Part shown: positions 24,868 to 32,857 of the stretch, piece after piece
Numbering within the stretch: position 1 is the first letter of the stretch
How the letters are laid out: each line of letters begins with the position of its first letter
Assembly: GCF_040932005.1 (NCBI RefSeq)
Contig: NZ_CP162414.1
Location: 149,001-213,000 of the forward strand
Reading direction: 5' to 3'
DNA length: 64,000 nucleotides
Origin: Aestuariibius sp. HNIBRBA575
GTDB lineage: Bacteria > Pseudomonadota > Alphaproteobacteria > Rhodobacterales > Rhodobacteraceae
The notes under the pieces: generated by a model
Seen by the model: only the letters and a program-made list of their open reading frames with translations
Told to the model about the DNA's origin: nothing
Database searches by the model: none
Translations under genes and position numbers: made by a program

Positions 24868-26384
24868 TCAAGTTCTTCCGCAACGGCAAAGGCGCGGGGG
24901 CTGGTCCGGTCGGCTACCTCGTCGCGGACAAGGTGCTCGCATACGACGTCAACCGCGACCTGATCCGCGATGCTGACGGCCAGCCGATGACCGTGACGCG
25001 GGAGCCCTTGCCCGAGGTCCTGCGCGGCAATCCCGACCGCACCGAAGCGCTGATCGACGCCAGCCGCCACCAATGGACTTACCGCGCTGGCGTGATCAGC
25101 TTTGCCGCCACCGACGCCCCGACCGAGGAACAGCAGGCCGAGGTCATGGACGGTTTCGAGCAGCTGGCCTTTGCGGGGCTGGACCCGACGCAATATGACA
25201 TGCTTTGGGTCCGACATACCCACGAAGACCGTGTCGAGCTTCACTTCTGTACACCGCGCTTGGAGCTGACCTCGGGGAGAAGCCTGAACATCGCGCCGCC
25301 CGGCTATCAGAACGCGTTCGATTCCTTGCGCGACGTAATGAACCAGCGCCACGGTTGGGCTGATCCGATGGAGCTGGAACGGGGCCAAGAGGTCCGCGAC
25401 ACCATCGAGACCCCGACCCGCGCCCAAGGCCGCGATGAGCTGCATGCATGGCTACAAGACCAGATCAGCGTCGGCCTGATTACTGACCGCGGCAGCATGC
25501 TCGACGCCCTCGTCGATGCTGGCTTCGACATTCCCCGTGCGGGCAAAGCCTACCTGACCGCCCAAGACCCCGACACTGGCGAGCGCTGGCGTTTGAAAGG
25601 AGAGATTTTCCATGAAGACTGGCAAGCCGACACGGCTGAGCGAGAAGTTGAACGCGGAATTGGACACGATCCGGCAGGGCTACGCCGCCTCGATGGCATC
25701 CCAGCTGGAGAGCTTCAGGACCGATTTGAACAGCATTGCGACCATCGCGCATCGTACAATCGAGAGCAATACCCGCACCTTTCTGCGACAGTACAAGAGC
25801 TGGCTGACGATCTCGCCCTGGCTGATCACGGGGACATTCTTGGCGGGGATCGTCTCGATGATGGCCGCGAGCTTGCTCTGGACGCTGATGCTGGCCAGCT
25901 CGGAGATGACGGACTTGGGCCTGACGCGGATCGACAGGGAGGACGGGACCTGGCTGGTGCTGGACCCGACCAAGACGCGCCTGAGGACCTGCACGCTGGG
26001 CGGCAGATCAGTGACCTGCATCAAGATCGAGGAGGATTAGATGATGACACCCCTGACAGCCTTGGAACGCGACTTGCTCGCCTGCGTCGAACGGTTGGTG
26101 ACGGCCTGCGAGGTCTCAGCAAAGGAATTGAGCGGGTTAGACGAGCGCTCGACGACGAGGATGCAGAACCAGATGGATGGATTGGCCGCCTGCGTGTCGG
26201 TGCTCATTCAATCGCAAGTGGCGTCCGTGGCTGCGTTGCACGGCTTGCTGAACGAGGGATCGAACTACGGGAGGCTGCGCACGCAACTCGAGACCAGCTT
26301 GAAATTAGTGAAAGCCGCCGAAGAGAGGTTGAGACAGAGCTAGAAGAACGGGAGGTCGAGATGGACCGAGGGATGACGCATTGA
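24861..26384 (+). CDS. mobA: MOB(HEN)-type relaxase, ColE1 MbeA-like
   Basis: A 507-residue relaxase that nicks oriT for conjugative mobilization. The opening MLIKFFRNGKGAGAGPVGYL resembles ColE1 MbeA, with the presumed nucleophile Tyr19. GNPDRTEALIDASRHQWTYRAGVISFA and the LWVRHTHEDRVELHF segment (about residues 115-129) correspond to the HEN metal-site region, but the Asn position is His128 here. From residue ~250 on, the same DNA also encodes two other proteins in the +1 frame (25612-26343). The C-terminal part is rich in Asp and Gly and looks constrained mainly by the nested genes. Confidence 0.88.
   Translation: MLIKFFRNGKGAGAGPVGYLVADKVLAYDVNRDLIRDADGQPMTVTREPLPEVLRGNPDRTEALIDASRHQWTYRAGVISFAATDAPTEEQQAEVMDGFEQLAFAGLDPTQYDMLWVRHTHEDRVELHFCTPRLELTSGRSLNIAPPGYQNAFDSLRDVMNQRHGWADPMELERGQEVRDTIETPTRAQGRDELHAWLQDQISVGLITDRGSMLDALVDAGFDIPRAGKAYLTAQDPDTGERWRLKGEIFHEDWQADTAEREVERGIGHDPAGLRRLDGIPAGELQDRFEQHCDHRASYNREQYPHLSATVQELADDLALADHGDILGGDRLDDGRELALDADAGQLGDDGLGPDADRQGGRDLAGAGPDQDAPEDLHAGRQISDLHQDRGGLDDDTPDSLGTRLARLRRTVGDGLRGLSKGIERVRRALDDEDAEPDGWIGRLRVGAHSIASGVRGCVARLAERGIELREAAHATRDQLEISESRRREVETELEEREVEMDRGMTH
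25612..26040 (+). CDS. MbeB-like mobilization protein nested in the relaxase gene
   Basis: A 142-residue protein wholly inside the relaxase gene in the +1 frame. AAAGGAGAG precedes the ATG. The N-terminal half is helical and polar (RLSEKLNAELDTIRQGYAAS), followed by a strong membrane helix at about residues 68-92 (WLITGTFLAGIVSMMAASLL) and a small C-terminal domain. In ColE1, mbeB is likewise nested in mbeA and encodes a membrane-anchored helical protein, so position and architecture agree. The similarity is in layout rather than in sequence I can align by eye. Confidence 0.75.
   Translation: MKTGKPTRLSEKLNAELDTIRQGYAASMASQLESFRTDLNSIATIAHRTIESNTRTFLRQYKSWLTISPWLITGTFLAGIVSMMAASLLWTLMLASSEMTDLGLTRIDREDGTWLVLDPTKTRLRTCTLGGRSVTCIKIEED
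26041..26343 (+). CDS. MbeD-like mobilization protein nested in the relaxase gene
   Basis: A 100-residue protein, also inside the relaxase gene in the +1 frame, directly after the MbeB-like stop. GAGGAGG lies just before the double ATG. The start LTALERDLLACVERLVTACE resembles the ELEKQLLSALEQL type of beginning of MbeD proteins, and the rest is predicted coiled-coil/helical. Together with the upstream gene it reproduces the ColE1 mbeC-mbeA(mbeB, mbeD) arrangement. It ends 41 bases before the relaxase stop. Confidence 0.75.
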   Translation: MMTPLTALERDLLACVERLVTACEVSAKELSGLDERSTTRMQNQMDGLAACVSVLIQSQVASVAALHGLLNEGSNYGRLRTQLETSLKLVKAAEERLRQS

Positions 26385-26415
26385 TTCTAAAAGCTAGTAG
26401 TGCCTTGCTTTCAAA

Positions 26416-26727
26416 CTATTTCTTTTCGAACACAACAGAGACTGACGCCTCACCTTTGGTGACCAGTCCAATCGACAGACCGGCCTCAATACCAATATTG
26501 AATTCAACCGACTTCATTTCGAAATCAGAATTTTCAGAAGCACTTTTCGTTCGATCTGCAATGTGTGTCAATTTTTCTACGACTTCATCCCAAACCCCGC
26601 TCAGAGCTTCTATTCCTGCAATTACGCGCTCTGACGATTTTGAGTGGGGATCAACGTAAAACCCGGTTTCTCCGTCAACTTCTTGATCAGTAGAGCCGTT
26701 TACGATCAGCACTTGAAATTCAGTCAT
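26416..26727 (-). CDS. Trypco1-like (CU044_2847 family) protein
   Basis: A 103-residue soluble protein: residues 1-30 form beta strands (EFQVLIVNGSTDQ), the middle is helical (VIAGIEALSGVWDEVVEKLTHIAD), and the end has strands (EFNIGIEAGLSIGLVTKGEASVSVVFEK). The late GIEAGLSIGL...KGEASVSV pattern is that of Trypco1 (trypsin-co-occurring domain 1), which accompanies trypsin-like proteases in predicted conflict systems. Its ATG overlaps the stop of the trypsin-like protease gene, matching that association. Probably a regulator or effector-recruitment domain; the exact role is not known. Confidence 0.7.
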   Translation of the reverse strand: MTEFQVLIVNGSTDQEVDGETGFYVDPHSKSSERVIAGIEALSGVWDEVVEKLTHIADRTKSASENSDFEMKSVEFNIGIEAGLSIGLVTKGEASVSVVFEKK

Positions 26728-27728
26728 TGGAACTCCCCATAAAAGGGCCCGCTAAGACCCATAACGTCAGTTACTTGTCGCAGGTCAATGGCATATCCAC
26801 ACTGCTTAAAAAACCCATCAGCGGTCTTCACGCCGACTTCTCCTAGGTACATGGACAAGGCGTCCCTATTCTCGGAATCTTTGAAAATGCTTGAAACCAG
26901 AGAGCCACTGTCGCCTCTCGCCCCATGGCTGTCAATGTACAAGAGGACAGCTGCTGCTCCTGAAATAATCTCAGAATACGACGATACATCATTCATAACC
27001 GTCCCCCTACGAAGCCCAGTATCACCAAAATGCAACTCGACAGTTTCACCTTTTCGCGCTCGTCGCAAAGACAGCGCGTCTTGATGGGCCCCTCCCCCGT
27101 GAAAATAGTAAGGTCCACCACAGGGAAACGTAATTTCCACAGCGTCTAACGCAGGAAAAGTTCGCCTTTGCAATAATGCGCTGGCTCCGCAATCGGAGCA
27201 AATGAGTGGAACAGTTTTTCCTTTTCGTGTATTCCCAACTACGTGGCCCGCCGTCAAAGCGCATGCGTTTCCTGCCTCTTGGTAGTGAACCGCTGGAAAC
27301 CCTTGTAGGCCGTTTTTATGTGGTTGATACTCAACTTGAAGATCGAAAATTGGTAGTGAGTAACGTGTACTGCCGAAACTCAATTCGTTGCGGCCCTCAA
27401 TGTCCATTTCGTCCTCTGACTTGCCTTGCAAAATGCCTATTCCAAATTGGTAGCCTCCAACAAATGGAAATCCATTGAAATCTCCACGTGGTGGACCGTC
27501 TAATTCGAATATTCCTACGGCTACTCCGGAACAGCTGCTAAGCCGTTGATCTAGCTTTGGGTCGTCTCGAAGAGCCAGTCTAAGTTCGTTCTTCGTTGCT
27601 TCTGCCCAAAGTGTTAACCTTTGCTGCAGCTCTGGTGCCCCATCAAAGCTGGCAAGTAATTCCTTTGAAATATCAGAATCTGGAAACTCATAAGGGACGA
27701 GTTCATTTAAAACGCTCTGTGGTATCAT
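26724..27728 (-). CDS. Trypsin-like serine protease
   Basis: A 334-residue chymotrypsin-fold protein. The catalytic residues can be placed: His in ACALTAGHVVG (about residue 160), Asp probably in ALDAVEITF (about 195), and Ser in ARGDSGSLV (about residue 273). A four-cysteine pattern (CSDCG and C-G later) may bind a metal or make disulfides. It has no signal peptide, so it acts in the cytoplasm, unlike most bacterial trypsins. It is co-translated with the Trypco1-like protein and looks AT-rich compared with the mobilization genes. In related conflict systems such proteases are thought to be activated effectors; here that is inference. Confidence 0.75.
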   Translation of the reverse strand: MIPQSVLNELVPYEFPDSDISKELLASFDGAPELQQRLTLWAEATKNELRLALRDDPKLDQRLSSCSGVAVGIFELDGPPRGDFNGFPFVGGYQFGIGILQGKSEDEMDIEGRNELSFGSTRYSLPIFDLQVEYQPHKNGLQGFPAVHYQEAGNACALTAGHVVGNTRKGKTVPLICSDCGASALLQRRTFPALDAVEITFPCGGPYYFHGGGAHQDALSLRRARKGETVELHFGDTGLRRGTVMNDVSSYSEIISGAAAVLLYIDSHGARGDSGSLVSSIFKDSENRDALSMYLGEVGVKTADGFFKQCGYAIDLRQVTDVMGLSGPFYGEFQ

Positions 27729-27848
27729 TGTTAAGCTCTTGATAAATAAATATTTTTAGATCTAGCAGATGGATGTTGTCGCCGCAAGATCTGGCAGAAT
27801 GCCGCAGAGTTGGAGGTCGGAGGCCCGAATTTACTGAGCGCTGACGTA

Positions 27849-28139
27849 TTAGGCCGCGATGAGCGGCTCAATACTAGATACGTCGATTTCTTTAATCGCG
27901 ACTGTCATGTCGAAATTCGTCTGCAAGTTCACCCAGTAGGCCGGGGTCGTATTGAACACGCGGGCGAGGCGCAGAGCCGTATCTGGCGTGATCCCAGTCG
28001 TGCCCTTGATCAACCGCTCGATCCGCGTCCGGGGCACACCGAGCCGCCGCGCAAACGCGATTGCCCCCATGTCTAGGGGATCTAGGTAAAGTTCCTTCAG
28101 GACTTCACCGGGGTGCATTGGTTCTTCAAGCAGGCTCAT
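27849..28139 (-). CDS. higA: HigA-type antitoxin
   Basis: A 96-residue XRE-type HTH antitoxin. MHPGEVLKELYLDPLDMGA is the HigA signature start, followed by the HTH FARRLGVPRTRIERLIKG and the family ending TPAYWVNLQTNFDM. It neutralises HigB and represses the pair by binding the operator upstream of higB. It follows higB with a 12-base gap, the toxin-first order typical of higBA. Confidence 0.93.
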   Translation of the reverse strand: MSLLEEPMHPGEVLKELYLDPLDMGAIAFARRLGVPRTRIERLIKGTTGITPDTALRLARVFNTTPAYWVNLQTNFDMTVAIKEIDVSSIEPLIAA

Positions 28140-28151
28140 CAGCGTATCCTT

Positions 28152-28433
28152 TCAATGGTAATCGACAATCTCGACATCGGCGGGGCCGTTCGGCGTCCAG
28201 ACAAAGCAGACGCGCCATTGCCCGTTGATCCGCACGGAATGTTGCCCTGCCCGGTCCCCTTTCAGTTCTTCCAAGTGGTTGCCGGGTGGAAACCGCAAAT
28301 CCTCCACAACAACCGCAGCATCCAGCGCCGAGAGCATCGCCCGCGTGCGCTTCACCAAGTCACCGGGGAAGCCTTTGCCATATTTGCCTTTCACAGCATT
28401 AGTAGCGAGTTTGCCCTTGGTGCTTTGGATCAT
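28152..28433 (-). CDS. higB: HigB-type toxin (RelE/ParE superfamily)
   Basis: A ribosome-dependent mRNA interferase of about 93 residues. From MIQSTKGKLA onward it shows the HigB pattern: FPGDLVKRTRAMLSALDAA, DLRFPPGNHLEELKGDRAGQ, HSVRINGQWRVCFVW and a final VEIVDYH. A longer reading from 28460 is open, but the family begins at this ATG and the extension would enter the operator. Paired with higA; it may stabilise the island against loss. Confidence 0.92.
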   Translation of the reverse strand: MIQSTKGKLATNAVKGKYGKGFPGDLVKRTRAMLSALDAAVVVEDLRFPPGNHLEELKGDRAGQHSVRINGQWRVCFVWTPNGPADVEIVDYH

Positions 28434-28440
28434 ATGGGTA

Positions 28441-28478
28441 TGTATCACCTCAAGACACATGTGTCAACCTATGATACA
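28441..28478. promoter_or_regulatory. HigBA operator: nested concentric dyad
   Basis: TGTATCA (28441-28447) and TGATACA (28472-28478) flank the perfect 12-bp palindrome GACACATGTGTC (28454-28465), and both dyads share the same centre (28459.5). It lies 7 bases upstream of the higB ATG, where the promoter of a HigA-autoregulated pair would be. Confidence 0.72.
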
Positions 28479-28724
28479 CCCATCGGACGCGCTAGCAGAT
28501 CGTTTGCTAGCTTTTAAGCGTTTAGTCGACACACATTGCGCCCTCGATGGCTATGTGTGGATTTAACATTCCACTGTTGGGCAAATCTTGAACGGAATTT
28601 TAGGGCAAATTCTTCTTTGGCTTGGTGCCAGCAGCTCTGCACACGAAATTCTTCCTTGTACGACCTGGTATCCGACATGAAACCACGTATACCAATTCGA
28701 TAGGAACATTCTAAGGAACCTCAG

Positions 28725-30278
28725 TTGTCGAGCACGTTTGGCGTCGTTGATCTATTTGCCGGTCCCGGAGGGCTAGGCGAGGGCTTTGCCTCGCTCTTGG
28801 AGGAAGGGCACGCGCCGTACAAAATCGGCATATCAATTGAGAAAGAGGTATCCGCTCACAGAACCTTAACTCTCCGTGCATTTCTAAGAGAATTCCGCAA
28901 AAGTCACGAATTCTTACCTCAACAATACATCGACTATCACGCTGGACTGATACCTGAACCGGATTGGTCCGCGTTAGATGAAGTAGCATGGCAAATTGCG
29001 ACCGAGGAAGCGCGTTGCCTTGAGTTGGGCACTGACGCTGCCGCCAATGCAATCGATGACGCCATTGACCGTCTGCGCGGCGATCATGACGATACTATCT
29101 TGATTGGTGGCCCACCATGCCAAGCCTACTCTCTGGTTGGCCGTGCTAGGTCAAAGGGGACAAAGGGATACGTGGCTGAGGACGATGAACGACACTATCT
29201 ATTTCGAGAGTACATACGTGTTCTTGATAAGCTACGCCCTGCGGCTTTCGTGATGGAAAATGTCAAAGGAATGCTTTCGTCAACGGTCAAAAGTCGTCTA
29301 GTTTTTGAAATGCTGATGGAAGATCTATCCTCCCTGGGGACGGGTCTGAAAACTCTCTATGAATTGAGGGCAATTCGGGTGGAGGACGGGCAGGCCACCC
29401 TCGTAAAAGCCTTAAAGCCAAAGGACTTTATCGTGCGGTCGGAGGACTTTGGTGTTCCTCAGCGACGACATCGGGTGATCATCGTAGGTATCCGAAGTGA
29501 CCTCGTTGCCGGGATAGAACAAGCGAAAATCTCTGTTCCTGAAGCGCGAAGAACTGTCGATGATGTCATTGGTAGTCTTCCGGCACTTCGCAGTGGCCTA
29601 AGCAAAGGAACCGACACCTCGGAAGCTTGGCGCGAAGTGGTTTTGGATGCGGCAAGTCTCTTAAACGACATCCATACTTCGGATACTGATAAAGAATTCA
29701 AACGTGCGTGCGCGACGCTGACAAAGTCTTTAGAAAAACTCTTACCTTCTGCTCGGTCCGCAACTGCATTGCCCAAAGGCTACGGAGGCTCAAACGACGA
29801 TTTAATCAGCTGGCTCGAGTGTTCGGAGCTTCTTGCTATTTCACAACATGAGACGCGTGGGCACATGGCGTCAGATCTTGCGCGCTATATGTTTGCTGCA
29901 GTATTTGGAAACGTACATGGCTACAGCCCAAAAGCAGCAGATTTTCCGCTAGAACTAAGCCCAAATCACAAAAACTGGCATAGTGGGGTTTTCAGCGACC
30001 GCTTCCGCGTCCAATTAGCCCAAGGTGCTTCGACGACTGTAACAAGCCACATTTCAAAAGATGGTCATTACTTCATCCATCCTGATCCGAGACAATGCCG
30101 GAGCCTTACTGTGCGTGAAGCTGCAAGACTGCAAACCTTTCCGGACGATTACTTGTTCCTTGGCAACCGAACACAGCAGTACGTCCAAGTCGGAAACGCG
30201 GTCCCACCGTTTCTTGCACGACAGATTGCGAGCCTCGTGTTCAAAAGTATTAGTCGCCCTTGGACTGCGAGCATTTGA
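28725..30278 (+). CDS. C5 cytosine DNA methyltransferase
   Basis: A 517-residue m5C methyltransferase. Conserved motifs are in order: LFAGPGGLGEGF (motif I, SAM), GGPPCQAYSLVG (motif IV, catalytic Cys, about residue 131), MENVKGM (motif VI, Glu), QRRHRVIIVG (motif VIII), REAARLQTFPDDY and QYVQVGNAVPPFLARQI (IX/X). The target-recognition part between VIII and IX is long. The start is TTG, 8 bases after AAGGA. It runs against the defence operon and overlaps the HNH gene by 29 bases; it is likely the modification enzyme protecting the host from that operon's nucleases. Confidence 0.9.
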   Translation: MSSTFGVVDLFAGPGGLGEGFASLLEEGHAPYKIGISIEKEVSAHRTLTLRAFLREFRKSHEFLPQQYIDYHAGLIPEPDWSALDEVAWQIATEEARCLELGTDAAANAIDDAIDRLRGDHDDTILIGGPPCQAYSLVGRARSKGTKGYVAEDDERHYLFREYIRVLDKLRPAAFVMENVKGMLSSTVKSRLVFEMLMEDLSSLGTGLKTLYELRAIRVEDGQATLVKALKPKDFIVRSEDFGVPQRRHRVIIVGIRSDLVAGIEQAKISVPEARRTVDDVIGSLPALRSGLSKGTDTSEAWREVVLDAASLLNDIHTSDTDKEFKRACATLTKSLEKLLPSARSATALPKGYGGSNDDLISWLECSELLAISQHETRGHMASDLARYMFAAVFGNVHGYSPKAADFPLELSPNHKNWHSGVFSDRFRVQLAQGASTTVTSHISKDGHYFIHPDPRQCRSLTVREAARLQTFPDDYLFLGNRTQQYVQVGNAVPPFLARQIASLVFKSISRPWTASI

Positions 30279-31029
30279 GTGCTTCTTTCGCCTCTTCGAT
30301 CGACCACCAGGGGCGACTAGCATGAATCATTCTGTGGCAGTTGGCGCAGACCAAGGCCAGATCGTTCAAACTGGTTTGCCCGTTCTCCCCAAGAGTAGAC
30401 ACCGGTACGGTGTGATGGCACTCGATGAAATTTCGACCACGCTCCCCGTAAGCATTAAGAAAATCGAATCCGCAGACTTCACAGCTGAGACAGCCAAATT
30501 TCTGAAAGATTGACGTTTTCTTACGTTTTACTAACGCCGGATTCCGCTCGCGATACAGGTGAACCCGTGTGAGGAGACGACCCTCTGGTGCTTCGAATTC
30601 CTCTTCTTCGCCAATGGCTGAATTTGCATCGGGCAGATCAACAAACGCCACAATGCCAGATGCTACACGCCTCAGTTCAAGCGGGTTCCCAGCGAACTCT
30701 TCCCATAGGATAGCTTCAAGCTTGTTGCCGCGGGTAAGGCTTGTTCGGCCATTTTCGGTATAATTGGGGTCATGAGAACTGAAGTTACGAAGCTTCATGG
30801 CCACAGCATCTGGGTTTCGCAATGTGGCCCCAGACGCGACCAAGCCGAGAGCTTGGCTAACTTTTGCGATCTGGCCAGTAAGGAGTATAATCTCATCTGT
30901 ACCGGGCCGTGGATCTTGGCCTCGATGATGAAGGTAGTGATCGAGTGCAAGGATCAGCTCGTCTCGTCTCCAACTCGGATTTCGCGGGCTACTCTGCAGT
31001 TTGCCATCCATTTTCCTGATTTCTGTCAT
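30250..31029 (-). CDS. HNH endonuclease
   Basis: A 259-residue protein. The C-terminal ~90 residues are an HNH nuclease with zinc ligands: CEVCGFDF, then IECHHTVPVSTLG (the H-H pair) and LALVCANCHRMIH. The N-terminal ~120 residues (RDELILALDHYLHHRG, AVAMKLRNFSSHDPNY) are the recognition-like helical domain often joined to such nucleases. It is the last gene of the defence operon, 27 bases after the AIPR gene, and its end overlaps the end of the methyltransferase gene. It probably cuts unmodified or wrongly modified DNA. Confidence 0.85.
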   Translation of the reverse strand: MTEIRKMDGKLQSSPRNPSWRRDELILALDHYLHHRGQDPRPGTDEIILLTGQIAKVSQALGLVASGATLRNPDAVAMKLRNFSSHDPNYTENGRTSLTRGNKLEAILWEEFAGNPLELRRVASGIVAFVDLPDANSAIGEEEEFEAPEGRLLTRVHLYRERNPALVKRKKTSIFQKFGCLSCEVCGFDFLNAYGERGRNFIECHHTVPVSTLGENGQTSLNDLALVCANCHRMIHASRPWWSIEEAKEALKCSQSKGD

Positions 31030-31056
31030 TGCTTTAAGCCCTAGAAAAAATTGACG

Positions 31057-32856
31057 TTACCCAATTTCTGGTATGGATGATGAAGGTAAATCGTAACTTG
31101 CTTCCTTTACCTTTGCCCATGTGTCGGCTCGCTTAGCTACCTCGGAAAACTGCTGTCCCGGAGCAATCCGATTGAATTCGCTATTCACGACAACCGCCCA
31201 ATCCCACAATAGGTCCCGTAACCCCGCAGAAATTCCCTGCCTCATCCAAATCTGTTCGAGATCCAGCCGATCCCCGAGGCGGTCTGAGGTAATAGATACG
31301 ACATAGGTTGCGATGTTAACCCAGCCTTGACGGAAAATCTCTTTTGCCTCCTTCGTTTTGATCATGCTTTCAATTGCTTTGAACAAGATCACCTTGGCGA
31401 TCATGGAGCGGAACCAGCGTGAATCGAGAGGATTTGGAACGATAGACGGATCGTCGTCCAATGCGGCCATAAAGGCAGCGAAGTTCTTTTCGCCTGCCAT
31501 AGCCACTTGGTTGGGTTTGCCTCGCCATGCTTCATGGTACTTTGCGAGGTCGTTTTTTGTTAACTTGCGTTTGGGAGGAGTCATGTCCTTTAATTTGCGG
31601 CGTTGAGCGGGTGTCCTGCCTTCCCGCAATAGCATCACATTGTAAGCCCCTGCAGCACGTTCATAAAACCAGCGTGTAGCACCATCGGGGCACCAAGTAT
31701 CGTTTGCCAATTTTTCAAATTGCACATGGATCGGCCGGTTTGCAGAAAGATCCGACATACGAACCGCGTTTTGGCTATTTGCATAACGAGATACATTGCT
31801 GATCAAACGTTCACGTGCTTCGTCATCCGATCCCTTCAAGATGATGATTTTCGCGGGTATCATCACGTGGCTTAGATCGATTGTGCGATCATCACGAGAT
31901 GCAAAATAGATCGAGGACGTGGTCTGCCCACCATTGACGATTTGAAGCCCTTTGAGAAATGACAATCCAAGGTTGCCATCGTCTGCTCGCTCGAAGGCAG
32001 CTTCGTCACAAACCAGTACAAGACCATTGTTAAATGCTAGAAAGTGCTCCGGTTCCTTACGAAGCGTTTCTGCGATCCCTTTGTTTACCGCCCGACGTGC
32101 GCCCAGAAAGGTACGAACATTTGCTTCCAGCAAACGAGAGCCGAAACGCAAGTAAAGGTCGCGGATAATCTGCCCTGGAATTGCAGTAAGGGCGTATTCG
32201 TAGTCAGCATCTGGGTCTGGCACATGGACACATGGCAAAGGACTACCAAAGGATTGGATTAGGCTGAGTGATAATTCTTCGCTTGGCTTCCCCTCAGTGT
32301 GTCGAAATAGGCGCTCCATATCCATGGCTTCAATTGCCACATTCTTGTTATGGACTTCTTTGTTTGAAAATCGCTTGGTTTTTGTGATCCCGTCAGTGAT
32401 CACAAAAACCCGTAGACGGTCGAGATCGTCCCAATGAGATCGAATAGTCGCCACTAGATTACGAACTGGGTGAGTAGGATCGATTTTGGCCTCTAGTTTG
32501 CCATCCGCCGCACGGAATAGGAACCTAATTCCCTCACTGGCTGTAGCGGTCGCAATTGAGTCGATTAGTCTGCTTGGTTCTTCGGTGCCAAAATAATGCG
32601 TGACAAAAAGATCGAGCGCGGTTCCGTCGGAGCTTAACACGTATCCGGTGATCCGGAGCTTAGCGTTACCGATCTTGCCGCTCCAATGGCAAATCGTAGC
32701 AGTTTCGCAAATACCAGCTTCTGCAATGTGTTCCATTACCAGCTCAGCGAAAACCAGCTCTTCCGAAGGAAAAGGCCCTTCTCCTGCATCTACTCGTTCG
32801 GCAATGACGGTCTGTAAGTCAGAACGAAAATTACGGTGAAAATCTTCGAGACTCAT
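31057..32856 (-). CDS. AIPR family protein (abortive infection phage resistance)
   Basis: A 599-residue protein. The central FLAFNNGLVLVCDEAAF and GLQIVNGGQTTSSIYFA (about residues 270-320) are the hallmark of AIPR proteins, which are frequent in defence loci and which some analyses relate to nucleases. The N-terminus MSLEDFHRNFRSDLQ starts at the ATG one base after the PD-(D/E)XK gene's stop; the frame continues upstream for 49 codons, but this would overlap the previous gene. The exact activity is unknown. Confidence 0.85.
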   Translation of the reverse strand: MSLEDFHRNFRSDLQTVIAERVDAGEGPFPSEELVFAELVMEHIAEAGICETATICHWSGKIGNAKLRITGYVLSSDGTALDLFVTHYFGTEEPSRLIDSIATATASEGIRFLFRAADGKLEAKIDPTHPVRNLVATIRSHWDDLDRLRVFVITDGITKTKRFSNKEVHNKNVAIEAMDMERLFRHTEGKPSEELSLSLIQSFGSPLPCVHVPDPDADYEYALTAIPGQIIRDLYLRFGSRLLEANVRTFLGARRAVNKGIAETLRKEPEHFLAFNNGLVLVCDEAAFERADDGNLGLSFLKGLQIVNGGQTTSSIYFASRDDRTIDLSHVMIPAKIIILKGSDDEARERLISNVSRYANSQNAVRMSDLSANRPIHVQFEKLANDTWCPDGATRWFYERAAGAYNVMLLREGRTPAQRRKLKDMTPPKRKLTKNDLAKYHEAWRGKPNQVAMAGEKNFAAFMAALDDDPSIVPNPLDSRWFRSMIAKVILFKAIESMIKTKEAKEIFRQGWVNIATYVVSITSDRLGDRLDLEQIWMRQGISAGLRDLLWDWAVVVNSEFNRIAPGQQFSEVAKRADTWAKVKEASYDLPSSSIPEIG

Positions 32857-32857
32857 G

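Noticed and set aside
30061..30513. 150-codon ORF on the plus strand across the methyltransferase end and HNH gene
   Set aside because: Overlaps two well-supported genes in other frames, and has no family pattern.
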